Source: DASRJG01 sp032124015
GTDB taxonomy: Bacteria > Acidobacteriota > Polarisedimenticolia > Polarisedimenticolales > DASRJG01
DNA: 64,000 bases
Assembly (NCBI GenBank): GCA_032124015.1
Contig: JAQBEH010000021.1
Span: 1-64,000 of the forward strand
Direction: 5' to 3'
The translations under genes and the position numbers were made by a program. The notes under the pieces were generated by a model. It was not told where the DNA came from. It made no database searches and saw only the letters and a program-made list of their open reading frames with translations. Each line of letters begins with the position of its first letter. The first letter of the stretch is position 1. Of the stretch, positions 1 through 8,225 are shown in pieces.

Positions 1-12
1 AGGAGGATGCCT

Positions 13-150
13 ATGCGTTTATCTTCAGTCACCCTCGATCATGGAGGGCGTGATAACATCAGCAATGATGAAGAATCAAGCCGCACCGAGACCATTCAGT
101 GGCTGCCCTGGCAACCACACAATCTTACAGGAGAATCCGCATGCCTCTAA
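13..150 (+). CDS. Possible 45-aa small protein
   Basis: A short open frame begins with ATG at 13. A strong Shine-Dalgarno AGGAGG lies at 1-6, six bases upstream, and the frame stops with TAA at 148-150, overlapping the start of the next small membrane-protein gene. The predicted peptide is polar, rich in Asp, Asn and Ser, with no membrane segment, and I do not recognise a family. The ribosome binding site and the overlap argue for translation, perhaps coupled to the downstream gene. Its shortness and lack of a recognisable family keep confidence low. The window begins at the SD, so its promoter is not visible. Confidence 0.3.
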   Translation: MRLSSVTLDHGGRDNISNDEESSRTETIQWLPWQPHNLTGESACL

Positions 151-331
151 TTAACCTGGTCATCGTCTTGATCGTGGTTGGCGTACTGCTCTGGATCGTC
201 AACACCTACATACCCATGGACCGCAAGATCAAAAACATTCTGAATATCGTGTGGTCATTGTGGTCGTGCTCTGGTTACTGCAGGTGTTCGGCGTGCTGGG
301 ATCGCTGGACAGCATACGTATCGGCCGCTGA
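141..331 (+). pseudogene. Thivi_2564-like small membrane protein, frameshifted
   Basis: The frame from ATG 141 (SD AGGAG just upstream) encodes MPLINLVIVLIVVGVLLW and then NTYIPMDRKIKNILNIV, the hallmark of the ~60-aa Thivi_2564 family of one- or two-helix membrane miniproteins. Near 250-251 the frame shifts. The expected second hydrophobic helix (VVIVVVLWLLQVFGVLG) and a natural end SLDSIRIGR-stop (TGA 329-331) continue in another frame. Restoring one G in the GTGTGG stretch would give an intact 63-codon gene. The in-frame product would instead run on as a Cys/Trp-rich tail. This could be a real mutation or a single-base sequencing or assembly error. The family's function is unknown. Confidence 0.7.
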
Positions 332-435
332 GGCGGATAGGAATTTCAAAGCCCCCGTCGGTGGAGTGTAGTCGCCAGCGTCTGCGTGAGCGGATCATGC
401 CGTGGTTGCGGCAGGCTGGCTGCGATGGAACGTCG

Positions 436-1782
436 TCAGGCCGTCGTTTCCTCAGCGGTCAAAGCAGGTTCGGCCTGGAGCGCTTCGCGCACTTCCATGA
501 GGCGTTTCGCGATGCGCTCACGATCATGCGTGGCTTCGGTGGTGCGGCCAGCCAGTTCTGCAACCCGGCGCACCTGTTCCTGGAGCGCCCGCCGGCGGCG
601 CGGGCTGGTCGTGAGATCGGCGAGGGTCTCGAAGGCGCTCAGCATGCGCGCCATGATGGCTACATTGCCTTCGGCGCTACCCCCGATCTGCTCGAATGCC
701 TCGGTCACAAACGCTTCAAACGTCGGGGCCATGGTAATCACGCAGAGTTTGTTGTTCTCGTAACGGCGCGATGCAGGAAATTTCCTGGGGGCCAGATGCG
801 CCAGAATCGCTGAGATGTAGTCGACGCAAATCACGGCGGTTGAGGTGTCATTGACGCCGGGTGACAGGGCCTTCAATGCCATATCCACGAGCTGCCGGAT
901 GCCGAAAGCAGGATCCTGTTCCACCGTGCGATAACGGTCTACGTTGTAAGCGTCATTGAGGGCTGCAATCGTCGCTCGATCGGGAGGCTCATCCAGCGCG
1001 AGTGATGCCAGTGCGGTATCTTTCACGACAAAGTCTCCAATCCTGCACTCCATGCGCACGACTGTCTTTTTATCCCTCGCCAGGCGCAGGAGCGCATCAT
1101 TGTCCACACTCTGAATGTAACCGTTCGTTGCTGCCGGCACCGGGTACCAACCCTTCTCGTCCAGAGACTGGACTATCTGCTCCGGGTCCTCGTCTTCATC
1201 GGGCTCGTGTCCCAGTCGTTCCGGAAAAAGTCGGTCAATGGAGGCGAAAGTTTCCTCAGCAATGGACGCGATGATGCTGGACGCCTGGATAGACGAGGCG
1301 ATGTGATGAATGAAGTACACCAGGACACCAATGCCGCCGAGCGACAGAACAAAAGAGACAAACACCGCCAGGCCCGGCACGAACTCTACATCTTCACTGC
1401 GAATAGTCCGCAATACGACCAGGCAATAGGCGAATATGCCGGCGAAGATACCGAGCGTGACCTGCGTGACGCGACTGCTCATGAAAGTCCGGAGGATGCG
1501 CGAGGTGTATTGGCTCGACGCCAGCGCCAATGCCACCAATGTCATGGAGAAGGTGATGCCCATAACGGACATCATCGAACCCGCCAATGTGGACAACATC
1601 TGGCGCGCTCCTTCCGCCCCAGCCCCAAACAGATACGGCCAGTGGCCCAGCCAGCGGTCACCTCCGGCCGAGTCTGTTTCGATCAAGGCTACTGCAAAGG
1701 CAATACTTCCCAAGACGATGAGCGAAGGCACAAACCAGAAGCTTGAGCGGACGTTGCTCCAGAAATGTCTGAAATGATGCAT
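436..1782 (-). CDS. DUF2254 family membrane protein
   Basis: A 448-aa predicted inner-membrane protein. The N-terminal ~170 residues hold four hydrophobic helices, including FWFVPSLIVLGSIAFAVAL, an SMMSVMGITFSMTLVALAL segment, and two more before FIHHIASSIQAS. A soluble C-terminal half contains the segment RQLVDMALKALSPGVNDTSTA, typical of DUF2254. The order of helices, the 'SQYTSRILRTFM' loop and the ALSPGVNDTSTA motif match that family well, and the length is usual. The biochemical role of DUF2254 is not established. The gene stands alone on the minus strand, between the frameshifted miniprotein and an RDD gene transcribed the other way. Confidence 0.85.
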   Translation of the reverse strand: MHHFRHFWSNVRSSFWFVPSLIVLGSIAFAVALIETDSAGGDRWLGHWPYLFGAGAEGARQMLSTLAGSMMSVMGITFSMTLVALALASSQYTSRILRTFMSSRVTQVTLGIFAGIFAYCLVVLRTIRSEDVEFVPGLAVFVSFVLSLGGIGVLVYFIHHIASSIQASSIIASIAEETFASIDRLFPERLGHEPDEDEDPEQIVQSLDEKGWYPVPAATNGYIQSVDNDALLRLARDKKTVVRMECRIGDFVVKDTALASLALDEPPDRATIAALNDAYNVDRYRTVEQDPAFGIRQLVDMALKALSPGVNDTSTAVICVDYISAILAHLAPRKFPASRRYENNKLCVITMAPTFEAFVTEAFEQIGGSAEGNVAIMARMLSAFETLADLTTSPRRRRALQEQVRRVAELAGRTTEATHDRERIAKRLMEVREALQAEPALTAEETTA

Positions 1783-2061
1783 GGTTCAAGCTCCAGGTGC
1801 CCGGGTCGCGAATGAATGCTGTCAGGCGGATAGTACGGATAAACGGCGGCGCTCTCAGCCGGTCGATGCAACACAAGCCTGAAATGTCTTTGGCGGAGTG
1901 TCAAAGCCTGACGTAGTGCGAGGGTGTTGGTTGAGCCGCAGGGCGACGCGGTTGAGCTGTGCCTGGGAGTAGTCTGGTCTTCCCGAGCCTTCCTTTTGGT
2001 GGTGCGGCGTGGAACACGTCGCCCATCCGGATTACCCTGTGCAGATGGTCAGGCTCTCGTA

Positions 2062-2658
2062 ATGTTCCTGGAGACGCGCCCCTACGTCGGCTTCTGGAAC
2101 CGCACCGCCGCCGCGCTGATTGATTCCATGTTGCTCGTGGTTGTCACACTGCCGATCCAGCAGGTGATGAGTGGCGCGGAGACGGGGTGGTCGGGCGGGC
2201 GACCGCTGGGATTCTGGGACGTGATGGTTGGCTATGTGCTACCGGCCGTCGCCATCCTGCTCTTCTGGAAGTACCGGTCGGCGACACCGGGCAAGATGTT
2301 CATGTCAGCGGAGATCGTGGATGCCGTAACGGGCGGCAAGCCCAGCACGCGGCAGCTCCTGATCCGCTATGTCGGCTATTACCTGTCGACTGTTCCGCTG
2401 CTCCTCGGCCTCATCTGGGTAGCGGTTGATCCCCGCAAGCAGGGTTGGCATGACAAGCTCGCGGGCACGGTGGTGGTGGGTACCGCCAGCAGGTCGGCGC
2501 AGGGAGCGGCCGTAAGTCCCCGATATGCTCCCACGTCCGTGTGGACCTACGTGCTGTGTGCTCCCGTCCTGGTACTTTTGCTGGCACTGCTCGCGGTCAT
2601 CGTGAATATCGCCCTTGATCCCGGGGGTCTCCGTGCCGCGCTGGCGGGGCTCGGCTAG
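2062..2658 (+). CDS. RDD family membrane protein
   Basis: A ~198-aa membrane protein with the RDD domain. The N-terminal FWNRTAAALIDS motif supplies the conserved Arg and Asp, and the later motif GLIWVAVDPRKQGWHDKLAGT gives the second Asp-rich signature. Hydrophobic helices lie near residues 12-32, 50-70 and 118-135, with an extra C-terminal helix near 165-190. The ATG at 2062 is chosen because it begins 11 residues before the RDD motif. The open frame extends upstream to 1924, but that part encodes no recognisable domain. RDD proteins are widespread and some act in cation/proton exchange; no specific substrate can be assigned here. Confidence 0.8.
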   Translation: MFLETRPYVGFWNRTAAALIDSMLLVVVTLPIQQVMSGAETGWSGGRPLGFWDVMVGYVLPAVAILLFWKYRSATPGKMFMSAEIVDAVTGGKPSTRQLLIRYVGYYLSTVPLLLGLIWVAVDPRKQGWHDKLAGTVVVGTASRSAQGAAVSPRYAPTSVWTYVLCAPVLVLLLALLAVIVNIALDPGGLRAALAGLG

Positions 2659-2723
2659 CCGTCTGACCGCCGTAGCGGCCCGTCGTTGCTCGCCCGCTGC
2701 CTTGCGGTCCACCATGTGCCGTC

Positions 2724-4460
2724 ATGAGTGATCATCGTCCCGACCTGGCGCAACTGCACGCCGACCTCCACCAGGGCCGTGTAACTGCCGTGCTGTCGGC
2801 CGTGGAACAGCTCGAGAGTGACGGACCGCTGGCCGACGAGGTGTTGCGGCTCAAGATAGCCGCGCTTGAGGCGCTGGGGTACGACGGCGAAGCCCTGGAA
2901 GCCGCCTTGGGGCTGCGTGATGACCGGCCGTGGACCATCCTGCGCCTGCTGGTCCGGGTGGAGGACGTGGTGGTCACCGACGAGCTTGAGTCGGCGCTGT
3001 GCGATCTGCTGCGAACCGAAGAGTTCTTTCATCCCCGCGTCTACGAAGTGCTGGTGAACTGCCTGGCCGAAAAACTTCAGGCCCAGGGCCAGGCGCCAGC
3101 GGCGCTCCACGCGCTGGCAGGCAACCGCTTCTTTTGCCTGGCTCTTGCGAAACTCGATCTGTGGTGGCCGACCCTCGAACTGGATTTAACGACACTGCGC
3201 CGCCGGATCCTTAAGGAGTGCGCCAGTCCCGGCGACACCACGACGTCGGTCATCACGCTTGTTCACGGCATGGCGGTGCAGTGCCACCGGAACGAGTACG
3301 CGTGGTTTGTCGGCGACGACGAGGCAGCCCTGCTGGACCGTGTCGAGCAGCAAAGCCGAGGTGAGCTCGCCGCGTCCGTTTTGGGAGCCGACCGGTCGCT
3401 GTTGCTGATGTACCGGTCGCCGACCGATCTCCACAAGGCCGGACTCATTCGCCGGATTCCGGTGGACGGGGAAGACAGCCCGCTGCAACACTTTGTCGCG
3501 ACAACACTGGACGACGAAGCCCGCGAAGCCCGCCTCGCGGAGCACTTCGCGAGCCAGGCGCTTCCGGGCGACGAGACCTCGACGCGGGTCGCCGGAATGT
3601 ACGAGGAGAACCCCTACCCCCGCTGGACCTCGGGATTGCCGATCCTGAATCCGAACGGCAGACCGCTCGAGGAATTCATGCAGCTGGTGGAGTCTCCCGC
3701 CTGGCAACACAAGCCGACGCTACCCGTGCAGTCCATCCTCGTTGCCGGCTGTGGCACCGGGGTGCAGCCCCTGTCTCTCGCCGTCGCCTTGCCACGGGCG
3801 CGCATCCTGGCCATCGACATCACCTGCCGCAGCCTGGCCTATGCCCGCATGATGGCGGAACGCTACCAGGCCGCCAACGTGGAATTTCAGCGCTGCGACA
3901 TTCTGGCGCTCTCGTCTTCAAGCCAGCGGTTCGACATGGTGGATTCGGTTGGCGTGATTCATCACATGCGCGATCCGGCCGCCGGGCTGCGCGCCCTGCT
4001 CGCCTGCCTGCGGCCGGGCGGGCTGTTGCGGCTCGGTGTCTACAGCCGCAGCGGACGGGATGCCGTCGTCCGTTTTCGTGCCCGGCAGGCCAAGTCCCGC
4101 GCGGACCCCGCCGCGCTGCGCGAGATCCGTCACGATATCGTGCAGGCGGGTGATCAGGGGCCGTACGCTGATCTGCTGCAGTTTCGGGACTTCTACAACC
4201 TGAGCGGCTGCCGGGACCTGCTGCTGCACGAGCAGGAATGCCAGTTCACCATTCCGGAATTACGGGCGCTTCTGGAAGCCCATGGCCTGACCTTTCTGCG
4301 CTTCGCACTCCAGCCGGGGATGACCGAGGCACTGCACGACCAGGCGAGTGCCGGGACCAGCGCCTTTAACCTTGAAAGCTGGCACCAGGCCGAACTGCGC
4401 ACACCGTTTCTGTTCGCCGGCATGTACATCCTGTTTGCCCGCTTCGATGGCCGGGATTAG
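2724..4460 (+). CDS. TPR-like / SAM-dependent methyltransferase
   Basis: A 578-aa protein. The first ~280 residues are helical and repeat-like (LDLHQGR... ALEALGYDGEALEAALGL), resembling TPR scaffolding. A linker YEENPYPRW follows, then a class I Rossmann methyltransferase: motif I VAGCGTGVQPLSLA near residue 340, an acidic strand end AIDITCRSLAYA, and VGVIHHMRDPAAGL near residue 412. The NPYPRW linker before the methyltransferase is seen in a group of bacterial TPR-methyltransferases. The substrate is unknown. ATG 2724 fits the coding start. The GST gene follows after 9 bp, suggesting co-transcription. Confidence 0.8.
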   Translation: MSDHRPDLAQLHADLHQGRVTAVLSAVEQLESDGPLADEVLRLKIAALEALGYDGEALEAALGLRDDRPWTILRLLVRVEDVVVTDELESALCDLLRTEEFFHPRVYEVLVNCLAEKLQAQGQAPAALHALAGNRFFCLALAKLDLWWPTLELDLTTLRRRILKECASPGDTTTSVITLVHGMAVQCHRNEYAWFVGDDEAALLDRVEQQSRGELAASVLGADRSLLLMYRSPTDLHKAGLIRRIPVDGEDSPLQHFVATTLDDEAREARLAEHFASQALPGDETSTRVAGMYEENPYPRWTSGLPILNPNGRPLEEFMQLVESPAWQHKPTLPVQSILVAGCGTGVQPLSLAVALPRARILAIDITCRSLAYARMMAERYQAANVEFQRCDILALSSSSQRFDMVDSVGVIHHMRDPAAGLRALLACLRPGGLLRLGVYSRSGRDAVVRFRARQAKSRADPAALREIRHDIVQAGDQGPYADLLQFRDFYNLSGCRDLLLHEQECQFTIPELRALLEAHGLTFLRFALQPGMTEALHDQASAGTSAFNLESWHQAELRTPFLFAGMYILFARFDGRD

Positions 4461-4469
4461 GCTGTCGCC

Positions 4470-5156
4470 GTGCTCACCCTCTACGGCATCAACCTCTCGA
4501 CATTCACCCGCAAGGTCCGGCTCGCCTTGCTGGAGAAGGGTATTGAGCACCGCTTCGAAATTGCGCCGATGGGCTCGCCAAAAGTGCGGGCCCTTCACCC
4601 GCTTGGCAAGATCCCCGTGATCGAGGATGCTGGTGCAGCGATACCGGACTCGTCGGTGATCATTGCCTACCTTGAGCGGGCATGGCCCGCAAGGCCGCTG
4701 TACCCGGCCGAGCCGGTGTTGCTCGCCAGGGCTTTGTGGCTCGAGGAGTACGCCGACACGCGGCTGCGTGAAGCCACGCTCCCGTACTTCTCGGAGAACG
4801 TGGTCAAGCCTGTTTTTCAGGGCAAGGCAGGCGACACTGGAGCCCTGGCCGCCGCGACGCCGGTGCGCAACGAGGTGTTTACGTACCTCGAGCATGAGTT
4901 GCCTGAAAGCGGCCTGGCGACGGGCGAGGCGTTGTCCGTGGCCGACGTGGCCATCGGCGCCCAGCTGATCACGTACCGCCAGGGGGCCGGTGATCCCGAC
5001 GCCGGTCGCTGGCCGAAGCTGGCCCGCTACTTAGGCTCCCTGCTGGCGCGACCGCACTGGTCCGTGATCATGGCCGAAGAAGAGGCCGCACTGACCGCTG
5101 CCCGTGCGCGGCGTTCTGCCGCTGCGGCAAATCAAACCCCGCCAGCCCGGGGGTGA
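4470..5156 (+). CDS. Glutathione S-transferase family protein
   Basis: A 228-aa two-domain GST. The thioredoxin-fold N-terminus reads LYGINLSTFTRKVRLAL and reaches the cis-proline and glutathione-contact segment KIPVIED...DSSVIIAYLE near residues 48-70. A helical C-terminal domain follows, including ALSVADVAIGAQL, the usual conserved N-capping Asp motif. The start is GTG at 4470, nine bases after the methyltransferase stop. The enzyme probably conjugates or reduces an unknown electrophile in the cytoplasm. The last ~25 residues are Ala/Arg-rich and look like a disordered tail. Confidence 0.85.
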   Translation: MLTLYGINLSTFTRKVRLALLEKGIEHRFEIAPMGSPKVRALHPLGKIPVIEDAGAAIPDSSVIIAYLERAWPARPLYPAEPVLLARALWLEEYADTRLREATLPYFSENVVKPVFQGKAGDTGALAAATPVRNEVFTYLEHELPESGLATGEALSVADVAIGAQLITYRQGAGDPDAGRWPKLARYLGSLLARPHWSVIMAEEEAALTAARARRSAAAANQTPPARG

Positions 5157-5173
5157 CGGAGTAAGCTCGGCGA

Positions 5174-6121
5174 ATGCTGCTGCCCGCTCTCGTCCTGACG
5201 TCGCTGGCCGCCGCCGTTCCGGCTGGCGCAACGACGGATGACAGCACCGCACCGGCCGATGAGCAGGCGAAAGACTACGCGGCGTTGTTCGATGAGGCGC
5301 GGCGCAAGCTCGATCTGCGTGGCGGGAATTTCCTGGCAACCGAGCTGCAGAAAAGTGAGCGCAAGCGCTACGGCGCTCACTCGGTGTTGCGTGTCCCCGG
5401 ACTCTACGAAGCCGCGAGGTGGTATTCCTGGGCAGATCGAACCCGGCAGGAACGCGCGGCGCTCAATGCCGCACTAACCATCCTCGAAAAAGCCTATGGC
5501 CCCCGGGATGCGCGCCTGTCCTACCCGTTGCGGACCATCGCCTCGTCCTGTGTGCGCAGCCGCAGCGATGCGGACCTTGCCCGAGCCGTTCTCGACCGGG
5601 CCTTGCAACTCAACTTCCAGGCCACGCGCGCCGACGTGCTGGAGCGCGCCGAGGTATTTGCCGTGCGCGGCGATGTGGAGGCACTGTTTGATACGCCGTC
5701 GGCCGGCGGTGGCTGGTACAAGGCTGCCTGGCAGAAGCTGGCTGACAGCAGGTTCGCGGGCCCTGACATTGCCAATGAAATGTTCACCCAGCCGAAACCT
5801 GTCTACGTAAACGTTCCCGACGAGCCGTTTACTTCGCGCAAGGGCAACCTCGATCACTTTACGGCAGGAACCGTGTCCTTCGGGTTTACGGTCAGTGCCC
5901 TCGGCGTGATCGAGCAATTACGGCTGCGCCAGAGCCAGTTGCCCATCGACAGCATTCCGCGGCCGGTGCTCGAGGCCTTTCGTGACGCGCGCTATCGTCC
6001 GCGGCTGGTTGCCGGGCAGCCCGTGCCAACACCGGACCACGGCTTTGCGCTGACCTTCAGTACCGATGAACGGCGGGCCAGACGCAGGGTAAGCTTTGGT
6101 CAGCTGGACCACGCGCGCTGA
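5174..6121 (+). CDS. Periplasmic TonB C-terminal-like protein
   Basis: A 315-aa exported protein. The N-terminus MLLPALVLTSLAAAVPAGA looks like a cleavable signal peptide. The middle is helical, with a TPR-like stretch around AALNAALTILEKAYGP. The C-terminal ~90 residues (FTAGTVSFGFTVSALGVIEQLRL ... PVLEAFRDARYRPRLVAGQPV) match the TonB C-terminal fold. This arrangement is typical of gammaproteobacterial proteins annotated as energy-transducer-like, although it lacks the N-terminal anchor and proline-rich span of true TonB. It follows the GST by 17 bp. Role unknown, probably in the envelope. Confidence 0.7.
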   Translation: MLLPALVLTSLAAAVPAGATTDDSTAPADEQAKDYAALFDEARRKLDLRGGNFLATELQKSERKRYGAHSVLRVPGLYEAARWYSWADRTRQERAALNAALTILEKAYGPRDARLSYPLRTIASSCVRSRSDADLARAVLDRALQLNFQATRADVLERAEVFAVRGDVEALFDTPSAGGGWYKAAWQKLADSRFAGPDIANEMFTQPKPVYVNVPDEPFTSRKGNLDHFTAGTVSFGFTVSALGVIEQLRLRQSQLPIDSIPRPVLEAFRDARYRPRLVAGQPVPTPDHGFALTFSTDERRARRRVSFGQLDHAR

Positions 6122-6162
6122 CTGCGCGCCAGTTTAAGAACACCAACACCAGGAGAAAAACA

Positions 6163-6723
6163 GTGAGCATTGCCCACAAATGGCTCGAACAGGAGCCCTG
6201 GCCCACAAAGATCATGCCGAAAAAGTTGCTGGAGAGCCGCATCCAGCGAGTTTTGACCCTCACTAACATCGGCTACCTCGGTACTGTGAAGAAGGATGGA
6301 TCGCCGATCGTGAGTCCCGTCGAGTTCTATAACGACGGCTTCTCCCTGTACATCTTTCCCCAGCCCAACAGCCCGAAGGTGTTTGCCTTGCGGCGGGACC
6401 CGCGGTTGAGCTTCGCCATTGCCAACCCGATGGCCGGCTGGGCCTGTGTCATGGGAGCGCAGTTTTTCGGTAAAGGCACGCTGCTCGACGTCGATACTCC
6501 CGAGTGGGAGCACGGCATGAAGGTCTTCAAGTGGGTGGCATCCAGTTTTGAACTCGGCAAGATCAACGCCAAGCCGCCGCGGGGCCAGCTTCTGCGGATC
6601 GACCCGGACCGGATCGTCTACACCGAGCATTTCATGCGCAGCGAGGGCTATGCGCCCCGACAGATCTGGACGCCGGGCGCGGATGCGCCGCAGGTGGTCC
6701 CGGGACGCAACGCGCCGATCTAG
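6163..6723 (+). CDS. Pyridoxamine 5'-phosphate oxidase-like flavin/F420-fold protein
   Basis: A 186-aa protein with the split-barrel PNPOx-like fold: VLTLTNIGYLGTVKKDGSPIVSPVEFYNDG is the first half, followed by the typical KVFALRRDPRLSFAIANP and a C-terminal LLRIDPDRIVY. Proteins of this fold bind FMN, F420 or heme and act in oxidoreduction. The sequence does not show which cofactor is used, and the residues diagnostic of true PdxH are not obvious. The start at 6163 is GTG. An SD AGGAG lies about 10 bases upstream. Confidence 0.75.
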   Translation: MSIAHKWLEQEPWPTKIMPKKLLESRIQRVLTLTNIGYLGTVKKDGSPIVSPVEFYNDGFSLYIFPQPNSPKVFALRRDPRLSFAIANPMAGWACVMGAQFFGKGTLLDVDTPEWEHGMKVFKWVASSFELGKINAKPPRGQLLRIDPDRIVYTEHFMRSEGYAPRQIWTPGADAPQVVPGRNAPI

Positions 6724-6766
6724 GCTAACCGCTGCGAAGATCGGTCGGTGATCGGCCAGCTGTCGT

Positions 6767-7180
6767 TCAGGGATCGAGCACGAGAAACGCCCAGAACGGC
6801 ACGCCGAGGCCGCTCCAGCTGGCTGACGCGTCGCTGAGTATGCTGATCAGGGTGTCGAAGTCGTCGTCCCCGGCTGCCCGTAAATCCCCGGGTTTTTCGA
6901 TGACCAGCAGGTAGCCCGCGGCCTTCCGCCAGCTGAAGTCAGTCAGGCAGTCATTCAGCGCGTCCCAGTTCCCGCCAAACCAGTCGGGGAACACCAGCTT
7001 TTCCTGGAAGCGGGCGAGAACCTCGCTGGCCTCGGAACAGCCCGCGAGGCTGACGCGATAGACCGCAAATTTGCGCGCCGTCGCCGCGTCGACGAGGGCC
7101 GGGATGTCGCGGGCTGGCAAGCTGAACACGCCGGCCCGATCGGCCTGCGGCAAGGTGTCGGCCAGTTCTTTGCGATTCAT
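6767..7180 (-). CDS. Barstar family ribonuclease inhibitor
   Basis: A 137-aa cytoplasmic protein of the barstar family. The diagnostic segment FPDWFGGNWDALNDCLTDF near residues 74-92 matches the barstar helix-loop-helix that plugs the active site of barnase-type RNases. The N-terminal part (ATARKFAVYRVSLAGCSEASEVLARFQEKL) corresponds to the first beta strand and helix. It is translated directly after the ribonuclease gene, with a 4-bp ATGA overlap at 7177-7180, so toxin and inhibitor are translationally coupled. The inferred role is to protect the producing cell from its own RNase or from incoming homologues. Confidence 0.88.
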   Translation of the reverse strand: MNRKELADTLPQADRAGVFSLPARDIPALVDAATARKFAVYRVSLAGCSEASEVLARFQEKLVFPDWFGGNWDALNDCLTDFSWRKAAGYLLVIEKPGDLRAAGDDDFDTLISILSDASASWSGLGVPFWAFLVLDP

Positions 7181-7581
7181 GGTGAGTGTCGATCCTTGAG
7201 GCTTATTGAGCGGAAGCTGCGGTAGTGATCATCGGTGTAGTACCAGGTGGTCGGCGGTGTGCCGCCGGTAACCAGCCGGCGGGGGCCCCGATCGGGGGCC
7301 CCCGGGGTCGGGACGGTGTACTCCCGGTAATGGCCGCGCTCCGCTGCTGGCAGGTGGCCCTCGCGGTTCTGGAACACGCTACCGTCCTTGCGGTAGGGGA
7401 AGGGTCCGCCGCGCTCGATCAGCTCCAGGGTGGCCCAGGCTTCGGCCGGCAACCCCGCCCGGGTCTCCGCCGGTTGGCCCGCGCCTTGAGCGGGGCCGGG
7501 AAGGCCTGTTCCAGCGTCCCGCTGCCACAAGGTGGCCGCGGCAATCAGCAGAATCAGGACCGGAATTGCGAGCCGTCGCAT
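7177..7581 (-). CDS. Secreted guanyl-specific ribonuclease (RNase Sa/barnase type)
   Basis: A 134-aa extracytoplasmic ribonuclease. Residues 1-20 form a signal peptide or anchor (MRRLAIPVLILLIAAATLW). The mature part follows the Streptomyces RNase Sa plan: GGPFPYRKDGSVFQNRE near 58-74, then the general base Glu87 in HYREYTV, Arg98 and the RR pair at 101-102, and the general acid His119 in YYTDDHYRSF. All catalytic positions of the family look intact. The barstar-like inhibitor gene overlaps its stop by 4 bp, so the pair forms a toxin/immunity or export-protection module. Divergent from the GFA gene. The SD is not strong. Confidence 0.88.
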   Translation of the reverse strand: MRRLAIPVLILLIAAATLWQRDAGTGLPGPAQGAGQPAETRAGLPAEAWATLELIERGGPFPYRKDGSVFQNREGHLPAAERGHYREYTVPTPGAPDRGPRRLVTGGTPPTTWYYTDDHYRSFRSISLKDRHSP

Positions 7582-7659
7582 GGCCTCATCCTACCGTGGC
7601 GATGCCCAATTTCGCCGGGGGGCTTGGCGTGGGAGGCCGCATCGCGTTACAACGCACGT

Positions 7660-8184
7660 GTGAAAGTGAAAAAACGGGCTGCCAAAAAGACCGCTGTGAA
7701 GGCTCGCCGCCGTCCAGCGGTGGCCAAATCCGCGAAAGTACGACCGGTGCCGGTCGGCGAACTCCGCTCTTTCGACGGGGGCTGTCACTGCGGTGCCATC
7801 GCGTACACCTACACCACAACACTGCCCCCGGCCCGCTGGCCCGTGCGGCTGTGTCAGTGTTCGTTCTGCCGGGGCCACGGCATGCGCGCCACGTCGGATC
7901 CCTCCGGCGAACTGCAGTTTCGTTTCGAGCGCTCCGAGTTTCTGCGCCGCTATCGCTTTGCCCTGCGCACTGCGGACTTCCTGGTCTGCAAGGAATGCGG
8001 CATTTACGTTGGTGCAGTCCTGCTCTCGGGGCGCGGCGCACAGGCGACAATCAACCTCAACACCTTGCGTAACCCGCCGAAGGGCTTGCGCCCCGGCAAG
8101 GCCGTGAGCCACGACGATGAATCCGGCGAAATGCGTCGGGGCCGCCGCGCGCAGACCTGGACGCCCGTCGTCGGACCGGTCTGA
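7660..8184 (+). CDS. GFA (glutathione-dependent formaldehyde-activating-like) domain protein with basic tail
   Basis: A 174-aa protein if GTG 7660 is used. The GFA/CENP-V zinc fold is clear: GGCHCGA near residue 40, LCQCSFCRGHG near 65, CKECGIYVG near 110, giving the cysteine ligands of two Zn sites. The first ~30 residues (KVKKRAAKKTAVKARRRPA) are Lys/Arg/Ala-rich, resembling histone H1-like tails and unusual for this family. The open frame runs further upstream to 7225, but that region lies opposite the ribonuclease gene and carries no domain, so GTG 7660 is preferred. Actual formaldehyde activity is uncertain for most GFA proteins. Confidence 0.75.
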   Translation: MKVKKRAAKKTAVKARRRPAVAKSAKVRPVPVGELRSFDGGCHCGAIAYTYTTTLPPARWPVRLCQCSFCRGHGMRATSDPSGELQFRFERSEFLRRYRFALRTADFLVCKECGIYVGAVLLSGRGAQATINLNTLRNPPKGLRPGKAVSHDDESGEMRRGRRAQTWTPVVGPV

Positions 8185-8225
8185 GCGGCCGCTAAGCGGC
8201 CTGATACCCGCCCGGATACCCACCC

